64,000 nucleotides of DNA from Lucinisca nassula (Eukaryota > Mollusca > Bivalvia > Lucinida > Lucinidae). The notes under the pieces are model-generated. The model ran no database searches. It saw only the letters and a list, made by a program, of their open reading frames with translations, and was not told the origin of the DNA. The stretch lies in assembly GCA_963580285.1 (NCBI GenBank), contig OY757026.1:89688651-89752650 (forward strand), in the 5' to 3' direction. Position 1 is the stretch's first letter; every line of letters starts with the position of its first letter. Position numbers and translations under genes: made by a program. Positions 1-11,240 of the stretch are shown one piece after another.

Positions 1-851
1 AAATAGGGTTTATAAGCATGGGCGGTTCGACTTGCACCGCTTTACCTGGACAGGCTTAGATCCTCTAAGCGGTTTACCAGTACTCGTATGCGGTCCGTTT
101 CAGCTCTGCGTGGAAGCATCATGCAGCCCATTTATTTCTTCAAGCCCCAATGGGCGGGGCCGAAATAAATAAATAAAGTTTACTTATGCAAGATCCTCTT
201 TATTCTTTATGAAGGAGGTCTACCATTGTCGCAGGTCCCCGCCCATCGGGGCTTGAAGAATTAGTTTGCGCCGCATGATGCTTCCATGCAGAGCTGAATC
301 CGACCCTACAAGAGTATTCTGGTAGAAGTTCCAAGCCTGCCCAGGAAAAGTGGTGCGAGTCGGACCGTCCACGCATATAAACCCTATTGGTTTCATTGGG
401 TGCAGGGCTTGAGATGTCATTTCATCTGACTGTCGGGTAAAAAGCCCACAAAATTGGAAGCACCGTCTCCAAAATGACCTATTCAGTGTTGACGGGGGCG
501 TTAAACCTCAAATCAAACAAACGAACTTATTTACTATTAAAGGTGCGTTCAACAACATGGACGCTCGCTGCCGCTCACTTTATTGCCTTCGTTCTGTTGG
601 CAACAAAGTGAGTGCACGGTTGGCGCCCGCATTTGTTGAACCCACCTCGGCATGCATGTTTGTTTAACCCATATATGCCTAGCGGCCCTTTTTGGGGCAT
701 TGGCAAACAATCCAGACCCAGATCAAAACTCGGCGTCTGACCTGGGGATACACTGTTTGCTGAAAGTACATACATTTTCGGAGAACTTACCGCTAACCAA
801 CAAACCTGACAGCCCTATAATTGGAAATGGACCACTGCAAACTTATAAGGT
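1..851. repeat. Direct segmental duplication, copy 1 (cut by window edge)
   Basis: Bases 1-851 recur almost unchanged at about 3203-4066 in the same orientation. The copies differ by scattered single bases and by the length of an AAAT-type simple repeat. The block holds a forward and a reverse copy of dispersed family D and then a unique-looking stretch with a half palindrome of the 'AAACAGTGTAGA' type. Homology stops after about 851 and 4066. The left limit is outside the window. Confidence 0.85.
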
Positions 852-1139
852 TTATGTCATTTTGAGATGTTTCTTCCAATTTTGGGTCTTTGATGAAATC
901 ACGTCTGAAGCCCTACCGCCCACTAAAACCAATAGGGTGCATGAAAGGTCGATTCGCACCACTTTGCCTGGCTAGGCTTAGACATTTTAAGCTGTTTACC
1001 AGTACTCGTGTGCGGTCGGTTGCAGCTCTGCGAAGCAATGTGTAGCCCAATCTATTTCTCCAAACCCCGATGGGCAGGGGATCTCAAAAATGATATTATA
1101 TGTATCCAATCATAGTCAACATAAAGGCAAGGCTGTTGA

Positions 1140-1540
1140 ACAAGGACAGCATGTCTAATATTATAATGCCATGTAATAAATTCGATAATCCACCAGTGGA
1201 TGAAGTATGCAAATAAGTTAGAAACGCCCGTAACGTTACATGTATGACGTCATTAACTTGGCGACGTCGCGTTTACACTTGGCGGAAAATTGACATTCTT
1301 GTAAAACAATCGTGACAAAATGCGTTTAAAATGTCATATGATGAAAAGAATCTTGCATTCCTGCTGATGTATCATTGAATTTATTAAACTCGTTGAGGAA
1401 AAGGCATAAAATGCTCGGCAAAACCTCACATTTTATAACTTTGTCTCAACTCGTGTGTTTGCCGAGCATTTTATTCCTTTTCCTCAACTTTAATAAAATC
1501 AATAATACAGCAAGATAAATAATTGGACACATGAACCTTT
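1140..1540 (-). repeat. MITE family C, reverse copy
   Basis: Matches the repeats at 14395-14760, 40503-40866 and 61565-61940. Each has a long hairpin built around TAAAATGCTCGGCAAA (here about 1375-1510) and a flank with ACGTCGCGTTTACAC, CATGTAACGTTAC and CCACTAGTGGAT-like motifs. There is no coding capacity. Confidence 0.75.
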
Positions 1541-1643
1541 GCTACTCATGCATTTGAAAATAAAATCAAAACACTGATAGCACTATGCTAAGTTTAGGCT
1601 TGGAAAATAGTCCTGAAGTGACCCTTAAACTCCTGTACTTTCA

Positions 1644-1710
1644 GCAAACAGTGTAGGCCCTGATCAGACGCCGCGTTCCGCGGCATCTGATCTGGGTCTA
1701 CACTGTCTGC
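1644..1710. repeat. Short palindrome family E
   Basis: A ~67-bp near-perfect palindrome. Its arms start GCAAACAGTGTAG and it folds around GACGCCGCG/CGCGGC at the centre. Similar palindromes lie at 18843-18906, 31183-31243 and 62992-63058, with weaker forms at 17217-17287, 26610-26655, 49940-49992 and 63846-63880. The last four show that the outer arms are better kept than the centre. Confidence 0.8.
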
Positions 1711-2074
1711 CAAATGATTCTACAGCTCTTACGCACCAGCCCAACCTCAGAGCGATTAGAATTGCGAGGCTACTTTCTATAAACAACCGTTGCTTGGATT
1801 TCCGACAAGTCAATGATAGCCACGCAGACATCCACATTGAAAAGCTACTGCACTTAATGATTTTTTGCCGATTTGGGTCAACTGATTAACAATCGACCCC
1901 ATAAAATGAAGTTGTGACCGGAACAGGATAAAACACAACTCAAAGGCCAGATTAATTTGTTTCTGTTTAATGTGACTGTGGTTTATTCAGCATTTTTTGA
2001 GAAACTTCTAATTTTAATCAACTTTAGATATAACACTTTTAGAACAATAGTTTTTAGCATTATACCATAATGCA

Positions 2075-2392
2075 CCGGCCCCGTTAGCTCAGTTGGTAGA
2101 GTGTCCGCTCCGGAGAACGGGAGGTCTCGGGTTCGATCCCGGGCCGCGACATACCAAAGTCGTTAAAAATGGTACTAGCTGCTCCTCGCTTGGCACTCAG
2201 ATTTACGGGGTAGAGCTAGGACTGGACGATCCAGTGTCAGGATAATGTGACTGGGTGTGGTATCATGTAATGTGTCTGGGACATGATACTTCAGTGAGGC
2301 AGCACTATAAACCTGAGCATTGAGCTCCCTGTCGCAACCAGACACCGTCGTGATATGACTGAAAAATTGTTGAAAGCGACGTTAAACCCGAA

Positions 2393-2440
<48 letters not shown>
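2075..2440 (+). repeat. tRNA-derived SINE (family S1) with CA-repeat tail
   Basis: The head resembles a tRNA: A box TAGCTCAGTTGG and B box GGTTCGATCCC at the expected spacing. A ~250-bp body follows, and it ends in a (CA)n run near 2397-2438. A near-identical copy lies at 29808-30204. The tRNA-like head suggests RNA polymerase III transcription and LINE-driven mobilisation, which is inferred from SINE biology. It is not a functional tRNA gene. Confidence 0.85.
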
Positions 2441-2443
<3 letters not shown>

Positions 2444-2534
2444 CATAATGCATTTGATACGAAATTGTGGAGCTACCTTACCTTCAAGGCTTTTAGTATC
2501 ATGAGTTCCTGGTAGTCTTTTATAGCATCCTGAG

Positions 2535-2760
2535 ACATAGTGCATTTTATCTTATCTAAAAAACGGACATTTTTTTCTGACGAAAATTTATGACAATTTT
2601 CTTATTTGTACTTCAAACATAGGTTGAGGGTGCTCGTTAGAACCGCCTCATTGAGGCGGTTCTAACTAGTACCCACAACCTACGTCTTGGAGCAGAAATA
2701 AAGAAAATCATGTTTACCCCAGTAAACCCCACTTTCTCTATATAAAGTGGGATTGAGAGC
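2535..2760. repeat. Hairpin MITE (family A/B)
   Basis: The central hairpin AGAACCGCCTC/GAGGCGGTTCT at about 2638-2666 is flanked by inverted arms of CATAGGTTGnGGGT type. The outer parts hold AACCCCACTTTCTCTATATA. Similar hairpin elements occur more than a dozen times in the window. Confidence 0.75.
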
Positions 2761-3055
2761 GGTGTTTGTAACATCCACACTTTTCCAAATGACGACATAA
2801 ACCGTACAAGGATAGGATGTATGAATCAATTTTTCGTTTCACCCATCTCATAGCTGACTGTTTGCGGTTTGGTAAATGTCTGTCTAAAAATAGATTATTG
2901 GTGCATTTCTCTGGAACGATCAATGTCCTGTTTTTACTCATTGCACTGAATAAAGAGGTTTTGCATAAGTAAACTTTATTTATTTATTCTGCATTTTTCC
3001 CTGATCCTGTAATAAATGAATAAATAAATAAATAAATAAATAAATAAATTTTGAT

Positions 3056-3361
3056 TGTTTGTTTGTTTGATTGTTTGATTTGAGGTTTAACGTCCCCATA
3101 AACACTGTATAGGTCATTTTGGAGACGTTGCTTCCAATTTTGTGGGACTTTTACCCGACATTGAGATCAAATGACATCTCAAGCCCTGTTGCTCAATGAA
3201 ACAAATAGGGTTTATAAGCATGGGCGGTTCGACTTGCACCGCTTTACCTGGACAGGCTTAGATCCTCTAAGCGGTTTACCAGTACTCGTATGCGGTCCGT
3301 TTCAGCTCTGCGTGGAAGCATCATGCAGCCCATTTATTTCTTCAAGCCCCAATGGGCGGGG
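3056..3361 (+). repeat. Dispersed repeat family D, near full-length copy
   Basis: A ~300-bp interspersed repeat that starts near TTTGAGGTTTAACGTCC and ends near CCCCAATGGGCGGGG. It has no visible tRNA A/B boxes and no coding capacity. Other copies or fragments (+): 1-149, 842-1080, 4253-4541, 7576-7775, 7806-8000, 11563-11860, 11848-12030, 41640-41755, 56455-56690, 59838-60058, 62310-62582. Copies (-): 208-533, 3443-3738, 4747-5049, 18287-18412, 25201-25345, 28491-28715, 32230-32428, 50993-51118. Most short open frames near these copies are readings of this repeat. Confidence 0.8.
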
Positions 3362-4066
3362 GCCGAAATAAATAAATAAATAAATAAATAAAGTTTACTT
3401 ATGCAAGATCCTCTTTATTCTTTATGAAGGAGGTCTTCCATTGTCGCAGGTCCCCGCCCATCGGGGCTTGAAGAATTAGTTTGGGCCGCATGATGCTTCC
3501 ATGCAGAGCTGAATCCGACCCTACAAGAGTATTCTGGTATAGAAGTTCCAAGCCTGCCCAGGAAAGGTGGTGCGAGTCGGACCGTCCACGCATATAAACC
3601 CTATTGGTTTCATTGGGTGGCAGGGCTTGAGATGTCATTTCATCTGACTGTCGGGTAAAAAGCCCACAAAATTGGAAGCACCGTCTCCAAAATGACCTAT
3701 TCAGTGTTGACGGGGGCGTTAAACCTCAAATCAAACAAACGAACTTATTTACTATTAAAGGTGCGTTCAACAACATGGACGCTCGCTGCCGCTCAATTTA
3801 TTGCCTTCGTTCTGTAGGCAACAAAGTGAGTGTACGGTTGGCGCCCGCATTTGTTGAACCCACCTCGGCATGCATGTTTGTTTAACCCATATATGCCTAG
3901 CGGCCCTTTTTGGGGCATTGGCAAACAATCCAGACCCAGATCAAAACTCGGCGTCTGACCTGGATCTACACTGTTTGCTGAAAGTACATACATTTTTGGA
4001 GAACTTACCGCTAACAAACAAACCTGACAGCCCTATAATTGGAAATGGACCACTCCAAACTTATAT
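3203..4066. repeat. Direct segmental duplication, copy 2
   Basis: Second copy of the block at 1-851. An extra run of the AAAT-type simple repeat at about 3367-3390 accounts for most of the length difference. The interval 852-3202 between copies holds a family C MITE, a palindromic MITE, a tRNA SINE and a hairpin MITE, described separately. Confidence 0.85.
3443..3738 (-). repeat. Dispersed repeat family D, reverse copy
   Basis: Reverse-complement copy of family D lying 80 bp from the forward copy at 3056-3361, so the pair can fold back. The same pair arrangement is seen in the duplicated block at the window start. Confidence 0.8.
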
Positions 4067-4252
4067 GGTGGGAAATTCCATTCCCATATATGGGTTAAGA
4101 ATGTTCATCGAAGTATGAGGTCAGGAACGGTTTAAAACTTTAAATACCTAGCAGTGAAATAAATGCATTGCTGAAACAAATAAAAATATACTTTATTAAC
4201 ACGTAAACGGAGTGTGAATTTTGTTCTGTTAAACATAGTTTAATTCTGGGGT

Positions 4253-4541
4253 TTGTTTGATTTGTTTGATATGAGGTTTAACGTCCCCTTAAACACTGTA
4301 TAGATCATTTTGGAGACGTTGCTTCCAATTTTGTGGGACTTTTACCCGACACTGAGATGAAATGACATCAAGCTCTGCCGCCCATTGAAACCAATAGGGT
4401 TTTTATGCTTGGACGGTCCGACTCGCACCACTTTTCCTGGGCAGGCTTAGAAACTCTAAGCAGTTTACCAGTACACAGCTCTGCGTGGAAGCATCATGCA
4501 GCCCATCTATTTCTTCAAGCCCCGATTGGCGGCGGCCGAGT
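4253..4541 (+). repeat. Dispersed repeat family D copy
   Basis: Diverged forward copy, running from the GAGGTTTAACGTCCCC start to the CCCCGATTGGCGGCGG end. A reverse copy follows at 4747-5049, again giving a forward/reverse pair. No gene is seen between them. Confidence 0.75.
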
Positions 4542-4746
4542 TCTGGGTTTAAAAGAAAAATATTATAAGCTGCTTTACAAATCCCCATTTGCTCTATATG
4601 GTGTAGAGTTTACCTTAAAGGATTAATCTACGGTTTTGTTTAATGTGTTGCACGGCTTTCAAAATTACCCGCATCTTTTGCAGTGTAGACCCTGATCTGC
4701 AGATTGCGCCCAATGCAGGTGTTGTACTACATGGTAAGTCCGTGTA

Positions 4747-5049
4747 TGGAACCCCACCCATCGAGACTTGAAGAAATATATGGGCTGCACGATGCTTCCA
4801 CGCAGAGCTAAATCCGATCCGCACACGAGAACTGGTAAACCGCTTACAGGATCTAAGCCTGCCCAGGAAAAGCGGTGCGAATCGGACCGTCCGTGCTTAT
4901 AAACCCTATTGGTTTCATTGGGCGATAGGGCTTGATATGTCATTTCATCTCAACTTTGGGTAAAAGTCCCACAAAAGTGGAAGCAACGTCTCCAAAATGA
5001 CCTATACAGTGTTGACGGGGACGTTAAACCTCAAATCAAACAAACAAAA
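4747..5049 (-). repeat. Dispersed repeat family D, reverse copy
   Basis: Reverse copy with both family ends recognisable (CCCACCCATCGAGACTTG at the left, AACCTCAAATCAAACAAAC at the right). Confidence 0.75.
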
Positions 5050-5129
5050 ACTGTATACTCCATCTTATGTATACCTCAATTTCATTTTCATAGTCTTTAC
5101 TACAAGACATAGATACTTAGATTGTGGGT

Positions 5130-5437
5130 ACTCCTTTAAACATAGCTCAGTCGGATGCGCGTCTGACTGGTGATCAGGAGTAACGCCGGTTCGATACCTG
5201 CCCGGATCGGCAACAATCTTTCGTGGAGATTGATCATGAAATCTTTTCTACGGTCATTCTCTCCCTTTCGCTGATTCAAGAAGGGCACTTGTCAGTTTCT
5301 GGCGAAAGAATGTGCACTGTACTGGTTAACCGCTTACATATAAGCCTGCCCAGGAAAAGTGTGGATAGATAAACTTACCGGCTAATAATGACCTAAATAG
5401 TGTTGACTGGGCCGTTAAACTCCAATACAAACAAACT
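5130..5437 (+). repeat. tRNA-derived SINE (family S2)
   Basis: The tRNA-like head has a TAGCTCAGTCGG A box and a GGTTCGATACC B box, followed by a body ending in GGCCGTTAAACTCCAATACAAACAAAC. A reverse copy is at 27436-27742. The stretch 5438-5990 after it holds only low-complexity GAA/GAG repeats (5614-5665) and a short hairpin around ACCCCTGACC/GGTCAGGGG near 5855-5890. Confidence 0.8.
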
Positions 5438-6022
5438 TCTTTAAACAGCCTCAATGATGAGATACAAAATGACACAAAACAACCTATGTTTGGAAAATAA
5501 ATAAGACAAGTCTAACAAAGAACTGAAAATTAATCGTTCTTCTTTATTCCATTGGCTCTCGGAGACAATTTTAAAAAATAACTACAACAAGAAGAAAATG
5601 TCATTATTTGGGCGAGAAGAAGAAGAAGAAGAGGAAGAAGAAGAAGAGGAAGAAGAAGAAGCGCACAGAAAATAATGTTACCTTACTTTGTTAGGGCGAC
5701 TTAGATGAATCGTATTTTTGTTACAATCGTATGTTGTGTCAATTTCTCCTGCCCTCGGCAACAATAGTGATGACCAAGTAACACCATCATGCCTTAAATT
5801 ATCTGCTGCTTCCTAGTCTGAAGGTTATCAGTGTTGGGAAAACAGGTAACCCGACACCCCTGACCTGGAAAGGTCAGGGGGGTCAGGTCAGGGGGGTCTG
5901 GTTACGTTTTTTTCCTATATTGTTAAAGTGTAAGCTGGAAGCCAGCAAATATAAATACATGTACTGATAATTAACAAGAAAGTTCTCTGTTCAGCTCTCG
6001 AACAGTCAACATCGCTCTTATC

Positions 6023-6785
6023 ATGTCTGTCTGTATGAAAGAGTATCGCCTTCCTGAGCCACTTGTGGCTTTCTTGAAGTCCTGTCGACTTCATGGGGTG
6101 CCTGAGGTAAAAACAGGCCTCCACCACCAGTATGTGACAGTAAGCCTTCGCTGGGATCTGAGCACTCCAGCTCCAACCAGACCCAGGAAGACAGCCAAAC
6201 CACAGCAGCCAGCCAAGGAGAGACCGCTACAAGAGACAGCACCACCAGCAGCAGTGACCATAGAGATCTCTCCAGCAGCCACCATTACAAGACCGACGAC
6301 AACCAGCGCCAAACCAGCGACCAACACCTTCGCCTGCACCAGCGCCTTCTTCGCCAGAGCCGTCCCAGCCAACACCGCCTGAGCCACCGAAGAAACAGCG
6401 CCGCAAGACTTCGCCGCCCAAGCCAGCCTTCCAGCCACTCGCGCCGGACATGGATTTCGTGACGATCGACCAGCATTTCCGGGTACAAGACCACTACGAC
6501 TGCCAAGCTGTCCGCCGCTATGATGATCATGACATTTACCTGCTCAGCAGGAAGCCTACGGGTCGAACTTATCCGTACGCGACAGAGTGCTATGCCTTCC
6601 AACATCGGGAGAATGGCATTCTGTACGTGTCAAGGTCATCGGACGCGGGGGACGACGAGTTCGTCCCCGCAGCTTGGCGGTTCTACAAGCAGCACGTCTG
6701 CATGACTAAGCCGGTAGGAGATGCTGAGGGCTTGTACCAACGCCTGGATCGTTACGCGCTCATCCTGCCTGCTGGTTGGGAATAA
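6023..6785 (+). pseudogene. Unrecognised GC-rich coding segment, Pro-rich linker, one frameshift
   Basis: Codon-biased, GC-rich sequence stands out against AT-rich surroundings. The first frame opens at ATG 6023 and its first ~50 residues look globular. A Pro/Ala/Thr-rich region follows, but the reading frame then stops at 6380. From about 6330 a different frame continues the Pro/Lys-rich linker and runs on through DMDFVTIDQHFRV (ATG 6450) to a stop at 6785. The best explanation is one protein of about 250 residues split by one frameshift, or two exons. A TATA-like AAATATAAATAC lies at 5947-5958. I do not recognise the family; a mobile-element accessory protein is possible. Confidence 0.45.
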
Positions 6786-7310
6786 GACTTGTTGCGACCA
6801 GTCTTCTTCCTGGACCGTTAGCCGTGCGTTTTCCTGAATGGAAATCTGCATAGGCATGCCTCATTGGCAGCCTAAGTCCGATGGCCAAAATCGCGCGGCC
6901 CCAAGAGAGAGCACCGTTGACCTACTTTCCGCTCTCGAGCACAGTAGAGAAATCGCGATTTGCAGCCGAATTGGCACCGATTACTCTACATTTTTGGCTC
7001 AATTTAGACCGGCCTTCAAAATTTCTAAAACGGGCAGTGCTTCATTTTCCTTTGCAGGGCACAGGCAGACCAACGCGATTGACTATTGTTGGATAAACTG
7101 CCGCGATTCGCAGCCCAGAAGCACAAAACTTACGTCTCGCTGTGGAGCTATGGAGTTCAGTCCGCTCGATCTTGGCAGACGTAAAATGCCTTAACTTGAA
7201 CGAACGAACGAACGAAAGTATAGAAAATCATAATAATAATAATTTAATAATAATAATGATAAAATCAATAATAACAATACTCATGGAATATACAAAACCA
7301 CCAACTGCAT
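6786..7310. other. Intergenic, no gene recognised
   Basis: Unique-looking, fairly GC-rich sequence follows the coding segment and may be its 3' untranslated part. It holds a short GAAC tandem repeat (7199-7215) and an AAT-rich tract (7228-7262). Open frames here show no recognisable motif. Confidence 0.5.
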
Positions 7311-7514
7311 TTTTTTCGCTTAAACGGCCCTTTCAAGCCTATTCCACTTGTGTCATCGGAGGTAGGCGAAAACTGGAGTACCCGGAGAAAAACCACCCGA
7401 CCTTCCGTTGCAGAACTTGCTTGGCGTCTCGCATGTGGCCCGAGCAAGGTGCGAACCACAGCGGTGAGAGACCTTATAATTAAAAGTCAGCGCTCTTATC
7501 CACTAGACCAAGTG
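7311..7514 (-). repeat. tRNA-derived SINE (family S4), reverse copy
   Basis: Reverse copy of the SINE that interrupts the LINE at 21883-22128 and that lies forward at 57539-57770. The tRNA-like head is at the right end (reverse complement of CTAGTGGATAAGAGCGCTGA), and the conserved body includes the complement of GGGCCGT near the T-rich left end. Confidence 0.8.
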
Positions 7515-7985
7515 TAGAACATAATGATATGAGAGTCTTACTTTGGGTTAAGCTCAAGGCCGTCGTTGAGGGTCTTGAATTAGTCAACACTATTTAGGTT
7601 ATTTTGGAAACGTTGCCTCCAAATTAGTGGGAATTTTACCCGACCTGTGATGGAATTGCCGCCCAATTAAACCAAAATGGCTTATATGCACCGAACGGTA
7701 CGCCTCGCACCTCTTTGACTGGGCAGGCTTAGGCCTTCTAAGCGGTTTGCGGTCAGTTTCAGCTAGGCAGACAGCGATAGCAACGAAATTTCGCATGTTT
7801 TGTCCATTTGTTTGTATTGAGGTTTACCGTCCCCGTCAACATAATTTAAGGTAACTTTGGAGACGTTGCTTCCAATTTAGTGGCACTATTGGACATAAGA
7901 TGGAATGACAGCTCAGGCCCTGTGCCCTAATAAAACCAAAAGGGCTTATATGCATTGGACGATCCGACATGTACAACTTTACATG

Positions 7986-8706
7986 GGCAAGGTTTGACCT
8001 AAACTCTGTTCAGAAAATCTGAATCATCGATTTCTTCGATTCTCGCGTTTAATACTCATTTTAGCCCATACATCACTATGGGAAAGTTTTAGACCTCACC
8101 CTCCGCCGATTTCTCCAGCAAGTCGTATGCCTCTGCGATAGCCAGGAAGGTCTGCGATTATTTGGAGAAAAGTGCAAAATCTAAATTTTCTTCCACAGAC
8201 TAAGACATTCTGACAGGTTCGACACACCCTTTTAAACCATATATAGAAGTGGTTACCGCTCTTGTAAATTACAAGGGCGTCTATGTTTTATTTGCACGAT
8301 CACTTCATGGAAAATCATTAGCTGTGACACCACATCCGATATCGGTATATTTCTTTTTGACAACTGTTGACAGCACATCGCACTAGTGGCTCCCCGTTCC
8401 TAGTGAGCCTCTATCTAGCCATTCGAATGTAAGGTGTGTCGTAACTGCATATCTATTTATATAGTGCATCACATGGATTTGAATATTTATTATTTTACCT
8501 GACGGACTTAGTCTGTCGTCTCATTTCTTTGTTTTGCAATTTTCTCCAAATAATCACAGCCTTCCCTGACTGTCGCAGAGGCATATGACCTATTGGAGAA
8601 GTCGGCGGAGGGTCAGGTCTAAAACTTTCCCATAGTGATGAGTATTAAAAGGAAGAAACGAAAAAATCGATGATTCAGATTTTCTGAACGGAGTTTAGAC
8701 TGGTTC
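7986..8706. repeat. Fold-back repeat with ~170-bp inverted arms
   Basis: The left arm, about 7986-8180, and right arm, about 8530-8706, are reverse complements. Shared blocks include CAGAAAATCTGAATCATCGAT, CCCATAGTGATG-type and TATTTGGAGAAAA segments. The ~350-bp interior has no ORF. The structure fits a MITE or fold-back transposon; no target duplication was resolved. Confidence 0.75.
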
Positions 8707-8764
8707 CAGTCGCTTTTGTTTTATATCTGTCGCTCTCGTTCTTTATATTATTTTATCCTGTCCC

Positions 8765-11240
8765 TCTTTACCCTACATCCAGCTGTTAACGACAACCCCT
8801 ATCTTTGGAAACAGTGTAGATCCAGATCAGATGGCTTCTGAAGAAGTCTTTAATCCTTATCCTGCTGTTCACGACAACCCCTGTCTTTGGAAACAGTGTA
8901 GATCCAGATCAGATGGCTTCTGAAGAAGTCTTTAATCCTTATCCTGCTGTTCACGACAACCCCTATCTTTGGAAACAGTGTAGATCCAGATCAGATGGCT
9001 TCTGAAGAAGTCTTTAATCCTTATCCTGCTGTTCACGACAACCCCTGTCTTTGGAAACAGTGTAGATCCAGATCAGATGGCTTCTGAAGAAGTCTTTAAT
9101 CCTTATCCTGCTGTTCACGACAACCCCTGTCTTTGGAAACAGTGTAGATCCAGATCAGATGGCTTCTGAAGAAGTCTTTAATCCTTATCCTGCTGTTCAC
9201 GACAACCCCTGTCTTTGGAAACAGTGTAGATCCAGATCAGATGGCTTCTGAAGAAGTCTTTAATCCTTATCCTGCTGTTCACGACAACCCCTGTCTTTGG
9301 AAACAGTGTAGATCCAGATCAGATGGCTTCTGAAGAAGTCTTTAATCCTTATCCTGCTGTTCACGACAACCCCTGTCTTTGGAAACAGTGTAGATCCAGA
9401 TCAGATGGCTTCTGAAGAAGTCTTTAATCCTTATCCTGCTGTTCACGACAACCCCTATCTTTGGAAACAGTGTAGATCCAGATTAGATGGCTTCTGAAGA
9501 AGTCTTTAATCCTTATCCTGTTGTTCACGACAACCCCTGTCTTTGCAAACAGTGTAGATCCAGATCAGATGGCTTCTGAAGAAGTCTTTAATCCTTATCC
9601 TGCTGTTCACGACAACCCCTATCTTTGCAAACAGTGTAGATCCAGATCAGATGGCTTCTGAAGAAGTCTTTAACCCTTATCCTGCTGTTCACGACAACCC
9701 CTATCTTTGCAAACAGTGTAGATCCAGATCAGATGGCTTCTGAAGAAGTCTTATCCTGCTGTTGACGACAACCCCTATCTTTGGAAACAGTGTAGATCCA
9801 GATCAGATGGCTTCTGAAGAAGTCTTATCCTGCTGTTCACGACAACCCCTATCTTTGCAAACAGTGTAGATCCAGATCAGATGGCTTCTGAAGAAGTCTT
9901 ATCCTGCTGTTCACGACAACCCCTGTCTTTGCAAACAGTGTAGATCCAGATCAGATGGCTTCTGAAGAAGCCTTATCCTGCTGTTGACGACAACCCCTAT
10001 CTTTGGAAACAGTGTAGATCCAGATCAGATGGCTTCTGAAGAAGTCTTTAATCCTTATCCTGCTGTTCACGACAACCCCTGTCTTTGCAAACAGTGTAGA
10101 TCCAGATCAGATGGCTTCTGAAGAAGCCTTATCCTGCTGTTCACGACAACCCCTATCTTTGCAAATAGTGTAGCTCCAGATCAGATGGCTTCTGAAGAAG
10201 CATTATCCTGCTGTTCACGACAACCCCTGTCTTTGCAAACAGTGTAGATCCGGATCAGATGGCTTCTGAAGAAGTCTTTAATCCTTATCCTGCTGTTCAC
10301 GACAACCCCTGTCTTTGCAAACAGTGTAGATCCGGATCAGATGGCTTCTGAAGAAGTCTTTAATCCTTATCCTGCTGTTCACGACAACCCCTGTCTTTGC
10401 AAACAGTGTAGATCCGGATCAGATGGCTTCTGAAGAAGTCTTATCATGCTGTTCACGACAACCCCTGTCTTTGCAAACAGTGTAGATCCAGATCAGATGG
10501 CTTCTGAAAAAGTCTTTAATCCTTATCCTGCTGTTCACGACAACCGCTATCTTTGCAAATAGTGTAGCTCCAGATCAGATGGCTTCTGAAGAAGCATTAT
10601 CCTGCTGTTCACGACAACCCCTATCTTTGCAAATAGTGTAGCTCCAGATCAGATGGCTTCTGAAGAAGCCTAATCCTGCTGTTCACGACAACCCCTGTCT
10701 TCGCAAACAGTGTAGATCCAGATCAGATGGCTTATGAAGAAGCCTTATTTTGCTGTTCACGACAACTCCTACCTTTACAAACAGTGTAGATCCAGATCAG
10801 ATGGCTTCCGAAGAACCCTTGTTTTGCTGTTAACGACAACCCCTATCTTTGGAAACAGTGTAGATCCAGATCAGATGCTTATGAAGAAGTCTTTAATCCT
10901 TATCCTGCTGTTAACGACAACCCCTATCTTTGCAAACAGTGTAGATCCAGATCAGATGCTTATGAAGAAGTCTTTAATCCTTATCCTGCTGTTAACGACA
11001 ACCCCTATCTTTGGAAACAGTATAGATCAAGATCAGATGGCTTATGAAGAAGTCTTTAATCGTTGTCCTGCTGTTCACGACAACCCCTATCTTTGCAAAT
11101 AGTGTTGATTCAGATCAGATGCTTATGAAGAAGTCTTTAATCCTTATCCTGCATGCTGTTCACGACAACCGCTATCTTTGCAAACAGTGTAGCTCCAGAT
11201 CGGATGGCTTCGATCAGGATCTACACTGTTTGACATTCAG
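8765..11240. repeat. Minisatellite, 82-bp and 74-bp units, about 30 copies
   Basis: Head-to-tail units of 82 bp, beginning for example at GATCCAGATCAGATGG, repeat nearly identically from about 8765 to 11240. A 74-bp variant lacking an 8-bp piece (GTCTTATCC instead of GTCTTTAATCCTTATCC) occurs from about 9745 on, and units near the right end are more diverged. Each unit contains AAACAGTGTAGATC, one arm of palindrome family E, and the last unit closes with the opposite arm (GATCTACACTGTTTG). The array is therefore an internal amplification within one MITE copy. Reading frames in it are by-products. Confidence 0.9.

Noticed and set aside
2091..2151. Functional tRNA gene
   Set aside because: It is the head of SINE S1; the same head and body recur at 29808 with the same CA-repeat tail.
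5140..5215. Functional tRNA gene
   Set aside because: It is the head of SINE S2, found with the same body in reverse at 27436-27742; the stems pair poorly.
8765..11240. CRISPR-like array
   Set aside because: The units are contiguous 74/82-bp tandem repeats without unique spacers, in an animal genome.
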